A stretch of 64,000 nucleotides of DNA, taken from positions 179,057,041 to 179,121,040 of the forward strand of contig CM060846.1 of NCBI GenBank assembly GCA_030762175.1, written 5' to 3'. Shown here piece by piece: positions 48,107 through 59,639 of this stretch. The translations under genes were made by a program, and so were the position numbers. The notes under the pieces were generated by a model. It had not been told where the DNA came from and made no database searches. It saw only the letters and a program-made list of their open reading frames with translations. The number at the start of each line of letters is the position of its first letter. Within the stretch, counting starts at the first letter, position 1. The stretch is from Metallyticus violacea (lineage: Eukaryota > Arthropoda > Insecta > Mantodea > Metallyticidae).

Positions 48107-48828
48107 AAAAAATAAGCTACTGATACTAATGCTTTATGCACACATTTACATTTTCAGGAATGTTTTGAAGGAAGTAGACCTTTGGTCTTTTCCATATTTT
48201 TTACATTTCTCCTATCCAATTTTCTTCCACGTGTATTATCCAAATACACTCTATTATTGCTCCGTAAATTTTTTGATATCTCAAGTGTTTTAGAAGGGAA
48301 CAAAGCGACCCCTGACCTCGACGCCCTCTAGTAAATTCGCAATAAGCGGAAATAACAAATTTGATTAACATTATTATTTTGGATGGATAATTGGGTCACA
48401 CACTCAAATATTAATGTGCAGACCGTACAACTATAATGCAAAATATGAGCTCCTGGCGGGTGTAACCAGACACTCTTTAATTATTTATATGTCAGCCTCG
48501 AATCACCTAGTTGCACGAAGGACTGTATAGCACCACAGAAATGGTCTCTCCGTGGTACAACAGATACAGTATGATAGACTGTACGTAACAGCCTATGTAA
48601 TCTACTCAGCTTCCTTGTATAAATATTTTTGGTCATTCTGATACATAAGAACATGAACATTCTGAATCTTCTCCTTAGGACTTAGAAAGATCTCAGAAAC
48701 GTTTCTCATTTCCCTTATTATTTGTTTTTCAATATCTACCTTCACTCTCTGTAAATAAATTCTTATTAGAAAGCAGTGTTATTGTTTTTCAATACTTATG
48801 CGGTCAACCTATCCACACATCCTTCGGT
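48107..48828. other. Unannotated spacer
   Basis: No recognised motif; no frame above 60 codons. Confidence 0.4.
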
Positions 48829-48830
48829 CG

Positions 48831-49118
48831 GTCCTGGTGGTGTAGTGGTAACCATACTTGCCTTCTAAACCCAAGATCGCGGGTTCAAACCCGGCCAGGA
48901 TCGATGTATTTTTTCGGGCGTAAAATCCTAAGTAGGGCTTCCTTCGGAAGAGAAATAAAGCCGTGGGTCCCATGTCGTACATTTACGGCGCGAAAAAGAA
49001 CCTCAAGCCTGAAAGAAGCGGTGTCTGATCAAAATTTGTCTGCCGTTTCACGTCCTGAATAGAATGGGATGCTGATGACCTGAAATGTTAAATAGCGTCC
49101 GTAAATAAATAAAATGTA
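48831..49118 (+). mobile_element. SINE family A
   Basis: The head GTCGGTCCTGGTGGTGTAGT, CTTGCCTTCTAAACCCAAG, B box GCGGGTTCAAACCCGG, the full body and a tail GATGACCTGAAATGTTAAAT..CGTAAATAAATAAAA. A C8-A10 run follows at 49129-49146. Confidence 0.93.
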
Positions 49119-49149
49119 AAAATCACAACCCCCCCCCAAAAAAAAAACC

Positions 49150-52100
49150 CACATCCTTCGGTTTATGACTCACCGAAACGTCCCTTTGCTCCCGCTCGGC
49201 CTCTGCCGGCGAAGCCTGTAGCAGACGACTCCGCTGGCACTGGAACACGACAAAATGTCACGGTAAGCGGGTAGTTTTATTTTTCTTACTTTTTGACAAG
49301 TGAAATATGGAAGATTATGGTTCCTAAGTAAGTATTCTATTATTTTTATGGCGACGTCAGTAATACCTCCATTACATCAGTTATTGTTTCTCCAGGCAAT
49401 TTGTGATGATGGGTGAGAAAGCTATCCGTTTCCTCTAACTTTTTAAGCAATTTCTTGGTGAAAAAAATTTATGGTACGCTTCTTTTCATCAAATTAAGTC
49501 CAAGACATCGTTTAGCATACCTTAAATGAATATGTTCGCCAGAATTTACGGACAAGGAACACACGCTGTGCGATTGTATACGTTGTTGTTCACGCGTCAG
49601 CCGAGGAACAACTGCCCAGATGCGTTGACGCGGAAATAAATAAAAAACGCGGGTCATTTTATAAGTAAATCATATTTCAGGGATTTCCAAGCTGTTTTGA
49701 GGTTAAGTGTTATAAACCTGACATACTTTTTTTTTATAGGCAATAGTTTGAGGCCTTTTGCGAGAGAGTCAATCTGTGGTTAGAAATGCATAAAATGAAA
49801 TGCAAAAGACAAGTATCAAACTATCTTTAAAGCAGTAATTCGCGAATTATTGTCAACGTAAGGGAACACCATATTTCAAAAATGTCAGATACTGACATCA
49901 CATTGGCTGATTCTGAAAACTAATTCAGGAGCTTGATCTGGTGTTCTGAAGACAGAGAGTTGCTTAGCTAGAACGATGTATAAGTTGGGCGGAAATAAGC
50001 AATTCTATACATATATTCCAAATCATTGTATTTTTGAGGAAAGTTGTTAATGGTAAGAGAAAAACAGTTGCGTTTCATTTTGAATATGCATACATATATA
50101 AACTGAAATATACTAGTGGGCTAACTTTTACAGTAATGTCCATAAAATGAGACAAAGCATTTCCCTTTACATTTTCTGTTCCTAGAATCCTCTGACCTTC
50201 CTAACCTACATATTCTATACGCTTTTGCTTGGGAAAAATTGCCCGGAAAGGCAGTGGCCGCTTTCAGAAGGGGAAAGGGGTTGGTGTTGTATGTATCAAA
50301 AGCAAAATCCAAAATGTATAAATTGGAATAGAATAGGACCATCATACTTCATCCGATGACGAGCGAAATATCCATCTCAATCTATGTTTCTTCATTCTTC
50401 TTTCCATGTTCTTTTATGAAAAGCACACTTTCGCGTCACGGTAGTATTAAAAGTGGAACGAGAAGCTTTATACTACCCCACCATGAAAATAAACATCCCC
50501 ATTTTTATTTTTTCTCTATAGGAAAAAAGTACATGCTCGAGATGGCATATCGAACAGGTCGATTAGGTTTCTTTCATCCTTGAACATAGATATTTCACTT
50601 TTATTATTCAGAAAGGAAGTATGGGGAAGAATGGAGAAAATAGAAGCAGAATGGGGCCACAAAGCTATTCCAACTAAAGTCCAGCATACTTACCTAAGCC
50701 CTATTTTTTAATTTTTATTTTAATTTTATTTATTTATTTTTGCTCAACTGCGTATATAAATACGTACATTTATTATGGAGAAGCGGTAAATACAGTTAGG
50801 ATAAATACATGTTAGCATTTGTGAGAGAAGAATTATAGTGATAACCGGACGGGTTTTGTGGAATGAAAGTCTAGATTCCTCTGGTCTGGTTTTTATATAA
50901 ACATGGAGAGATAGAATGTCAATCATTGAGTCGAAAATGCAGAGGCAATGGCCGAATCTTGCGCAAGGTTGATAGTATTATAGCTGTCATTAAAGAAAAT
51001 GAACTAAAAGAAAAAGGAGTTAGGTATAAATGGAGAAAATGGAAAACAAAAAGAAAATATAAAATATAGCTGAGGCTCATTTAATATATTTTCGGTATTT
51101 ATATCTTATGTTAACAGACAATGACTAAACTCCTACATTCTAAAATTAATAAAGCAACTCTTTAAAAAAGTACCTAGTAAAATGAAGAACAATCCGGATC
51201 TGTTAATGCAACATTTTAATTAGTCTAGTAATTACCGACTTGATTACTTACATTTATGAATTTCTGTTATGAAGAAATAATGAACTATATTAAGCCTAGG
51301 AGTGTTCCAGTTTAATAAGGAAACAAACTAAATTGCACAAATAATATAAAAATATGTTTCAGTTCCTGCAAAGGATCGTGGTGAAAATTAAGAAAATCTC
51401 CTAAAGAGAGTTCAAAATGAATATACTGGGAACCGTGAGAGCATCAGCATAAAAGTGAAGCATTTAATTTATCTATATGCTGTTTGCTTGACACGTAGAT
51501 CATTACACCAGTAAACCGGATCGATTTCCCCTTGGAACAAGTAACACAGAACTAACTAGTGCTTTCCGATTTCCTATCCTATATGTCTAAACTTGTTGCT
51601 AAACGCCAGCACAAAGTGGTGATATCTGTCAGATGCTGAATTTAATTTTAAAATAATTAATAAGAGCAAAGAGATTGAAAAAAAATATTAGATAATTACG
51701 TTGCGTTGTTGGGAGATCGAAACTTCAGTTTGCCATTTTAAACAGGGAGTTTAAAATACATTAAGTTCATAAAGAAGCAAATGTGCACCTTATAAACTGC
51801 TGATATACGTAATAAGACCTTCACCTATAGTTTCATGACATTAGTTATAGTCATTTGCTTTGCTTGGATAAAGTACAACTAGATAATCAGTCAACAATTA
51901 ATTAATAAAGCAACAAAAGTCTGTCAAATGTTATTTCCTTAGTTTGTGAGTCGCTAGTGCCACATTCTATATATGTTTTGAGTGGAAACTAGAATTCGCT
52001 CTAACAACCAGAAAGCGTGTTCAGAAGGTACCGAAACCCACATTAGTCACACACTAACAAAATCAAAAAATGAAAATAACAGCAATCGTTCTAAAAGCAT

Positions 52101-52190
52101 GCGTATATTAATGCAGTTTTTCGTGGTTATATAGCGTTAATAAGAACTTAAGTTGAGAAAACTATTTTGAAACATGTTTGAAAATTTACG
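49150..52190. other. Unannotated DNA
   Basis: Frames at 49469-49657 (minus), 50121-50345 (minus) and 50356-50583 (plus) are short and unrecognised. A GC-richer patch at 49150-49260 has no motif I can name. Confidence 0.4.
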
Positions 52191-52196
52191 GTTATG

Positions 52197-52304
52197 TATA
52201 AAACTTCTCGACGGTTGCTCGCCTGCTAGCCATTGAGTATACTGCAATAAAGGTCGCGGAGTCCTGTTGTTTACGTGCACTCTCAGCATAGTCTTGCAGT
52301 AAGT
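52197..52304 (+). promoter_or_regulatory. TATA-box and splice-donor-like island
   Basis: TATAAAAC at 52197-52204 is followed about 30 bases later by CATTGAG and a GC-richer stretch, then GCA|GTAAGT at 52296-52304, a consensus 5' splice site. This could be a promoter with a short first exon, or the edge of an LTR-type element. There is no downstream coding evidence. Confidence 0.25.
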
Positions 52305-52475
52305 ACCGAATCAGCCCAACTTTCGGGCTAGTTATTGACCGGGACAACTACACGTCAGCTCACTGATTCAGCAGTTTTTCCGGAGCACATCGAATGTAGT
52401 TTTTTGGCATTAGACAGTAAATTTGTAAAGCAATAACAATACTTTTGTCATTATTTTTAACATCTAACTTTATCA

Positions 52476-52515
52476 ACGCCGTACAACTTGGTGCAAACAC
52501 CAAGTTGTACGGCGT
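52476..52515. repeat. Perfect 18-bp hairpin with 4-base loop
   Basis: ACGCCGTACAACTTGGTG at 52476-52493 is followed by the loop CAAA and its exact reverse complement at 52498-52515. A third partial copy (CACCAAGTTAG) follows at 52520-52530, and CTAACTT precedes at 52463-52469, so an imperfect outer layer surrounds the perfect stem. It is much more GC-rich than its surroundings. Confidence 0.95.
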
Positions 52516-52534
52516 AAAACACCAAGTTAGCCTT

Positions 52535-54810
52535 ATGTCTATTAAAACTATTGAGTCTGTGACATTGTCGGTGGAGGCTCTGAACATATTACCTCCATTT
52601 TTCCTATCATCCGGTTGTGACTATTATATAAAGCGTCTTCAAATGTACCAAGAGAGATAAAAATCTACCCGGATAATGCTGTTCAAGTATGGATCCTTTG
52701 AATAAAGAGGAAATTGTAAAACGTAAACCTTTCACGGCGTTGGATACTGATTATGCGTCTCAGAACTCATGATCCTCGATCTAGATAGCTGGTCTTTTTA
52801 ATTTTCTCTCTTTCTTCATAATTTCTGCATTAAACAAAATATCTGGTTCCAACAAGCTTATGGGAAAGCAACTGCTAATGAAATCCATTTTTGCAGTGAT
52901 CCCTTTACGAAAGGACGAAGAGGACGAAAGTAGTAGCATAGGAATTCAACTGCAGTACTTCCAGCATATATATTTTATTGCAGAAGAGCTTAGGGAGTGC
53001 CTATCTTATAAATCATTACAAATTTGATCTGTCCTAAGGAGCTGAAATAATTTATTCCTTATATATACGTCTGCGATTTTTTGAGCTAAGTATTATGACA
53101 CGCATTTCTCTGGGAGATTTATAAGATTCTGGAAAATTGTAATTTTTAAAGATTTTCCTAGGGGACTATGTATACTTGTTAGATACTTAAGCATAAAATA
53201 ATTAGCTTCAAACAGAATATCAGACTAACAAATATTTTAATTTGTCTGTATTATGAAACATATTTATTTTAAACTCAAAATTTCAGCCACTGTAGATCAC
53301 CAGAATTTGAAAAGTAAACACGTGGAAGACATAAATTAAATCTTCTGGATATGTATGCAGCACGGCCGAATGCAGGACGAAAGCAATATAAATAATGATT
53401 GAAGAAATTTATTGGATTTAAATACGTTTTTCCCCAGTTTTGCCGATTAAGAGATCATCTAATGTATCCAAGTTAATACAGTACTCAGTTTTTTGAGGAC
53501 CGCATCATCAAGGAAAAACATTGTATAAATACGCTTTTGATGGCGCAGAAATGTTCACAAAAGCTCGTGCTAAAATCTTTGGATTTTAAATTCTGATGAA
53601 ACAGCAAAAATGTCTATTAGCAAGGGAGGCATCAAATAATAGCCTTCAGCAGTATATCTCTAAATGTCAGAAAATAAACTACACAAAGGTGTGAATAACT
53701 CTTGACAATGTTAAGAGATGTCATTTGCTATGTGCAAATATAAAAGAATTACTTAAAAGTAATACAAGGTAGGAGCATCTAAAATATACGTATGCTCTAA
53801 GGTATAAAGCATGGTATTTTCATATAGCTAGGATTGTAGATTACCAAGAACTGAATAAAATGAGTGACAAGCGTTTTGAATTTATCGATTCATTTGTTAT
53901 TTTCTTTTCTACTCTAAAAATTACTTTAATTCCCTGAAAATATAGAGGAATGTTATCTCGGTGTTATCACACTGAATTTCTAAAGTTGCTTATAACATAG
54001 TTAAAAATTCACTTTCGTCTAGCAAAATATCGATGTTCGCACTATATGTGCATGGGTTCAGCAGAGCTAAGGCTACCTGACATTCCTTCTGTGAACTCGA
54101 GAATAAATATCAGGCAGATAGATTGAATTAAGCACTATTGTAATATGGGCCTTCAGATTTTGCTTTGGACTAAAGTTTTAATCAACTGAGCCATGGAGAT
54201 CGCTTTAAGCACCATGCTGCTAGTAAGTGCACACAATTTCCTATATGATTGCAGCTGAAAGCCCACCAAACAACGAACAATTCCTTGAAGAGGAAGAAAA
54301 TAAGAGGGTTAAGATTTCATTTGCTTCTTAAATTAATATTAATTTAATTTTAATTTTTATTATAAATTTTTCGACTATCGGAATTAATACAATTTAAAGA
54401 ACTAATTACCATTACAAATGAATCGATTAATGTGAAAACCAGTTATCTCCTAGAAAAACAATTTTAGAGAAAAGACACAAAAAAGAAACTGAATGTCGTA
54501 ATGCATAGGAGAAATGCATCAGGCTATATTTTTCCAAATTAATTTGATATTTGCAGTAATATACGCAGCATTCCCCCCCCCCCCTACAATTTAGCTGCCT
54601 TGTTTCGATGCAAAATTATATAATATACTGTGTGAAACGACTTCACTGACATCATTGAGCAACAACTTGTAAAAAGAAAGAGTAATTTTTTGCTGAAGAA
54701 CATAAGCTTGCTGACACTAACTGTATCCGAAATATCAGGGTCTCCAGTAAACATTTAGCCGAAATAAAATTCTATTTTCCATTAATTTTGTGCAATCATT
54801 GTTTTTAAAA
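52535..54810. other. AT-rich DNA without recognised features
   Basis: No frames above 60 codons of interest. A C12 homopolymer lies at about 54574-54585. Confidence 0.4.
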
Positions 54811-54814
54811 AAGA

Positions 54815-55135
54815 GAACACACCATGGTCTAGTGATAGCATGTTTCTTAAGCAGAGGGTCGGGTTCTATTCCCGATTGGTTCAGATTCTTGGCTGTGGCT
54901 TTTTTTAGTGGTTTTTCCCTCAAATCTTAAGCTGAATCCCTTGGAAACGTAGGCCTCAGAGTCCCCTGATCTCATTCAGCCCAGCTATCATCTATAATAG
55001 CCCAGTAGCTATTCTTGGGATAACTTAGCCCCGCCTTTCAGGCATTCCAACCTCAGAAGTCGGCTATACGTTCACTAGGACGAGGGAGCATACCATAAGT
55101 CTAATAGGTAGTGGTGATATTGAAAAAATATATGG
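54815..55135 (+). mobile_element. SINE family C (tRNA-Lys-like head)
   Basis: The head is CACACCATGGTCTAGTGATAG, then CATGTTTCTTAAGCAGAGG and B box TCGGGTTCTATTCCCGA. The anticodon region TTCTTAAGC suggests tRNA-Lys(CUU) ancestry. A body of about 240 bases includes CCTCAAATCTTAAGCTGAAT, CCTTGGAAACGTAGGCCTCA, a CCTTTCAGGCATTCCAACCT block and CAGAAGTCGGCTATACGTTC. An A-rich tail ends near 55135. Only one copy is in this window, so calling it a SINE rests on its architecture. Confidence 0.65.
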
Positions 55136-55400
55136 TTTTTCAACAATTCAAAATCCACAATCACTTCTTCTCTGTTGTCAAATGGAGCGACGTACACCGT
55201 GTATTATATTCTCCTAATATGACCCCCAAGGGCAAAAACCAAGGGACGATTGCGATGGCCAGGTAATATTCCCGGAAATCTGGGCGCATATCAAAGTTGA
55301 AAAACGGTTGGGCTCCGTTATGCTGGAATCACAGGTTCTTGTGTACATCATTTATCAGGTTCGGAAGTATATTCTGCATACCTACTGTTGGGTACAGGTA
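55136..55400 (-). pseudogene. Mariner/IS630-type transposase fragment
   Basis: The minus strand reads FQHNGAQPFFNFDMRPDF near 55275-55345, the counterpart of FQ.DGAPPHF...V..FL. The catalytic Asp has become Asn. A few codons later, after a frameshift, WPSQSSLGFCPWGS and NIIHGV near 55190-55260 correspond to WPPRSPDLTPLDFFLWG..K..VY in decayed form. Only this central part survives. Confidence 0.6.
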
Positions 55401-55825
55401 GTCAGAGGAATGTGCTGACAACGCAATGTGTCAGAGTAGTGCAATGTTCACGAGTAGTGCACGTATCTTAAACAGAGCCTGTGTTTCTGTAATGATGCGT
55501 TTAGAAAACATTACCACTTGCAGGATGGAGTTCAATAGGCTTAACATTTCCTAACTTGTAAGGAATTAATAAAATATAAGCGAACAAATTCATATGTCAC
55601 TACATATCAAAACTTGTTACTATATACTGTCTGATTTTAATGCATAAAATTAATAGATATTTAACTTTAATTACAGCAGGGTGAACATTTACTAACTTTG
55701 TGTTGCAATTGATATCGCTGACATGTGTACTTACAAATAGCTCAAAGGCAGCTTGACCCCCTCCCCAATATATATCCAAAGTCGGCGCCTATGTTCAGGA
55801 GTGAAGGAAGAAAAAGTAATGTGTA
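55401..55825. other. AT-rich spacer
   Basis: Nothing recognised. Confidence 0.35.
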
Positions 55826-55829
55826 TGTT

Positions 55830-56280
55830 TCAGTAATGCTTGCATTTTAATTTTTCCACTAAGGTTTTTCTCTCTCATGGCAAGAGTTTTACTTTTGCCC
55901 ACCCAAATTCAATAGGGTTCAGTTAACACATGTATATAGGTAAACTTAATGCTTTATGCCCATGCACTTTTAATATTTCGTCAAAGCAGAACACTTATTC
56001 TTGCCATTTATGGATCTCTATCAATATATAGAGTCTACATTTTCTCATGTCTCTTGACGAACGAGTAATACTATTTTGCAGTCATAATTTCACTTCTTCT
56101 TTTACGGCGTATTTCGAAAAGAGTTGGTTTTCCTCAATATTGCCGAGTATTATCCATAACCACAACACTCTCCTCTGAGGAGTTGGAAAGAAACTGATTG
56201 TTACTCCAAAGCTCAAAGTTTCTGAAATTAATTTGACAATGCTAATCTCGCCCGCGTTTGCTTGCTTGAAAAAATTAATA
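55830..56280 (-). pseudogene. DDE transposase remnant of a second IS630/Tc1 lineage
   Basis: The minus strand gives SSEESVVVMDNTRQY at about 56140-56185, with the second catalytic Asp (usual form SVIVMDNA.YHS). KPTLFEIRRKRRSEIMTAK follows (usual K.P....RK.EI..WL). Near 55885-55923 comes LNPIEFGWAKVK (usual LNPIE..WA..K), which precedes the last catalytic residue region. This motif set differs from the HDGA / SPDLTPLDFFLWG type elsewhere in the window, so it is a separate lineage. Stops and frameshifts make it inactive. Confidence 0.72.
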
Positions 56281-56449
56281 ATAATGAATTCTTCCCAAAT
56301 ACCATTTTGGATCCTACACGGACGACAATGAGACCGTTATTGAAATTCGGCTTAGTCAATACGTCTGCATGACTTTCATTTTGTCAACATTCCCTAATTG
56401 TTAAATTATTATATACCCAAGTCCTATTTACAATGTAACTAAAATAACC

Positions 56450-56545
56450 ATAACGAGAAAAGCAGAAAAGGATAAAACATTAAGAAAAAGTCTCAGATAG
56501 TAATTGCTATTTTTCGAACTGCTTGAGTTCTATAGCAAGAAAACG
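56450..56545 (+). repeat. Unclassified repeat (copy 2)
   Basis: GGATAAAACATTAAGAAAAA, TTGCTATTTTTCGAACTG and GAGTTCTATAGCAAGAAAAC parallel the 35598-35746 insert in the same order, at about 70-75 percent identity. Confidence 0.5.
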
Positions 56546-56689
56546 GGGGAAAAATATCTGCTTTTCTAGCTATTATTATTTTATTTATATATATTAAAAT
56601 GAAAAATAAATTTTTGGAACTATGTAACAAAATATCAAGAGCTAGAGAAGCAGAAATATACCATACATAATAATGTGCAATTGTATATA

Positions 56690-57670
56690 CAGAGGATGCC
56701 AAACTAATGTACACATACTTCAAGAAAAGAAAAAAATTGTGTTCATATAACAAAACTGAATTGACACAAATAAAATATGATGAGCACTAATCGTCTGACT
56801 TTTACAGATACAACAGTACAGTTACAGTTGCTCAAAATACCCACCATCGGCATTGATACACTTCTGAGTACTTTGAAGTACTGATTGAGTATCATTTGCG
56901 AAAGTGTCCTGAGCGATTGCAGCACATGCCGTTTTAATTTGTTCACAAAGTCCTGCCAGTGTAGCTGGTTTTCTACGGTATACAAAATTCTTAAAGATCG
57001 AAATCTTAATACCTCCTTTTTCGATCCAACAGGAGGAATAATTGAAAGTAACGAAATCTTTTGAATAACAAAAAATACAAAACCTTTTACATTCAAATTT
57101 CTCAGTTCCCCATAGGTAAAAGTTCATTGGAGTTAGATCCGGAGAACGCGGTGGAAACTCAATCGGGCCTCTTCATCCTATCCAGTGCCTTGGATAGTGC
57201 CTACGATCCAGTGCGCGGGGCTTGTTGCTATGCGAGGACTCACAGATCTGCCCTTGTGAACATCGCATATGGTACCATGAGTATCAAATTTGTCTCAAAT
57301 GCGTGCAATTGCTACTCGCGTTAGTGATTCTGTTCTGTACACACGTCTCCACTGCCTTTGAACTTCAACATTCTTGGTTTTTCACTATCACTCCAAAATT
57401 GCTTTCCGCTGTTCAAACGATAATCTTGGCTCCATTTTGTTGTACCAATGCATAACGTAATGCGAGTCACATTTGTTTACAGAACATCATACGATAATCT
57501 TGTCTTCATTTGTTCACTGTTGATCTATTTATCAGGTAGCTATGCTATCATAATGCATGTGAATAACATCTTTTTAAGGAGCATCATACTGCACATTACT
57601 GTTGTTTTTCGGCCCAACTTTGAAATATATTAAATAAATACCATTGTGTATACATTTTAGTACCCTGTTT
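56690..57670 (-). mobile_element. Mariner-type element, internally deleted (copy 2)
   Basis: Inverted ends: AGAGGATGCCAAACTAATGT on the left and AAACAGGGTACTAAAATGTA as the reverse complement of the right. On the minus strand the N-terminus (ME.RLSFEQRKAILE.., NVEVQRQWRRVYRTESLTRV) lies at about 57300-57440. DKFDTHGTICDVHKGRS is at about 57240-57290. After a jump, PPRSPDLTPMNFYLWG follows at about 57110-57160. The 56822-57127 frame carries the C-terminus from MNFYLWGTEKF to KCINADGGYFEQL. The core with the first two catalytic Asp residues is deleted. It shares ends and protein with the copy at 23634. Confidence 0.87.
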
Positions 57671-58399
57671 ATATATATTCATATTACGATTCTGTTCATT
57701 TAAGCGGCTTATTGATTTCAGATACTTACAGCTCCATTATATTAATGTTTGACTTTTCAATTAGTATTGTCCTTTAAGTTTGCTACTTTTTTTCATTTGT
57801 AGCTCATTTCTTCAAGAACTCATCTCAGAAAGCGAACCATTAAGTAAATGCAATTCTTTTGTATTCGAAGATCATATAACATTTTGGACACGTAGGAACT
57901 TCCTTATTCACCAAATAAAATTCGTCTATGCAGCAGCGTATCCCCTTTTGTCAGAAACATTCGAATTCACTTTTGCACGCTCCGGTCTATACTTCAGGAA
58001 AAGACTCGCCGGCTTCAACCCCTTTTCTTCTTACGCTGTTACTTGTTCTCACTGGAACACCGGTATAGTGGGATAGATTAAATTTGATTGATTTAATCTC
58101 ATTTTATTACCTCGACTCATCACATGCATCTATCAATATTCTCAACTCCTCGAGTTTTTATCATGTATATTTCTTTCCTTTCTTTCGTTGTAGTGATATA
58201 TCCATTATTTGTATGTAAATATAATTAGTAGGGCAATATGTACAAAGCTCTACACACTAACATATAACTAAAACATGCAATTTAAAACGTCCAACTCTTT
58301 CCTATTGATATTCTGCTTTCGTTAACTCAATGAGAACGAACCACCGTAAATAGATGATGTACACGCAATACGTAATGTTTTACTAGGCAGGTAAATCCC
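57671..58399. other. AT-rich spacer
   Basis: A 98-codon plus frame (57780-58076) is open but unrecognised. Confidence 0.4.
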
Positions 58400-58646
58400 T
58401 CCTCTCCCCACATACGTCGCTAGCCAATTCTCCACCTTCCAACGTACGTGCAGCGATAGAGGGAAAGTGAACTGAATGTGCACCATACAGAATAGCAAAC
58501 TTTAGGTGCAGTATAACAGGGATGATAAGACGGACCGAATGCTCAACTCACAGAACAACAACAAACTACTGCAGCAGTGTAACAGAGCGGAGAACTTTTG
58601 GCGCGGAACACGCTTCTAAAATCAACGCATAATTCATGAGGTAAGT
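58400..58646 (+). promoter_or_regulatory. CpG-richer island ending in ATGAG|GTAAGT
   Basis: This 240-base block stands out for CpG content (TACGTCGCTAGCC, ACGTACGTGCAGCG, TTGGCGCGGAACACGC). It ends with an ATG at 58636 followed directly by a perfect 5' splice site, ATGAG|GTAAGT (58641). That is the layout of a 5' untranslated first exon with an early start codon. No downstream exon was recognised to 61 kb. Confidence 0.3.
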
Positions 58647-58649
58647 CTC

Positions 58650-59635
58650 AGCGAACATTTGTTCCTTAAAAAAAGTATCCCCCCCCTAGACCTATAATTT
58701 CTCAAAGGTTCGGTGAGGTCTTGTTACATACTGGGTAGAACTACATTTAAAATATAAATTCAAAACAGATTAAAATATTAACTTAACCTTCCTGCCTTCA
58801 TAAAAATCCTTATATTACATATGATTTCTTTATATGTATCAGAATGGTTCTGTGCAACATCTAATGGGAAAAATTTAATAAATAAATTCTGTTGTATCTT
58901 GAAGTGCACAGAAATTAAAATACAGAAATAAATTATTAACTACAAGGAAGAGAACATAGGACAGAAATATAGGAATAAGCTTCATATGTAATTTAAAATA
59001 TATCCCATTGAAGTATGGTAGACCAAATGCAGAAATACAAACATTCACTTAGGCTGTACTGTAAAACTTCACTGTTATCTTCAATCTTCACTTGTGTTTT
59101 TTTGAGTTTTCTGTACTATGCTTGCTTTTCTGGTAGTGGAGGCACATTTGGAAATTTTCCATACAGTGAAAATGTTAACGAACATAATCCTACCAACGAA
59201 AATAGTTACTTCAACTTCGTCAGGTGTCAACCTGAAATTTTGAAGTGCTGTTTCTTAATGTTTGCTTTTTCATAAGAAACTTGTAACTGAATATTTTTTC
59301 ATAACTAAAATTGAGCTTGTAAGCTTTATACTTTAAATTTACTGAATTTCAGAAGATAAACTGATGCCTGTGAATGAAAAGATGCCAGAGATGGTCGATG
59401 TAGCAGGATAAAATTTCCAACGTCTTCTGTCATAAGGTATATGTTTATTTTCATTGAAATGGTAATTGTAATTTAGAGAACTTTAATCGGTTGCGCGGAT
59501 ATTATAACCGCTTTGCTGGGAATTATTTCTCTAACTGTCCACCCCCAGCTAGTTTGAAAACGGGTGACAAATAAAAGACCCGGAATTATGAGGGTAAATC
59601 CATAAGTTTTCAGCTTAATCATTTTCTAGGTATGA
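58650..59635. other. AT-rich spacer
   Basis: An 86-codon plus frame (59015-59275) with one hydrophobic stretch is unrecognised. A C8 run lies at 58679-58686. Confidence 0.4.
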
Positions 59636-59639
59636 TAAT

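Noticed and set aside
54815..54885. Possible tRNA-Lys gene
   Set aside because: The acceptor stem does not close well and a long body with an A-rich tail follows, so a SINE is more likely.
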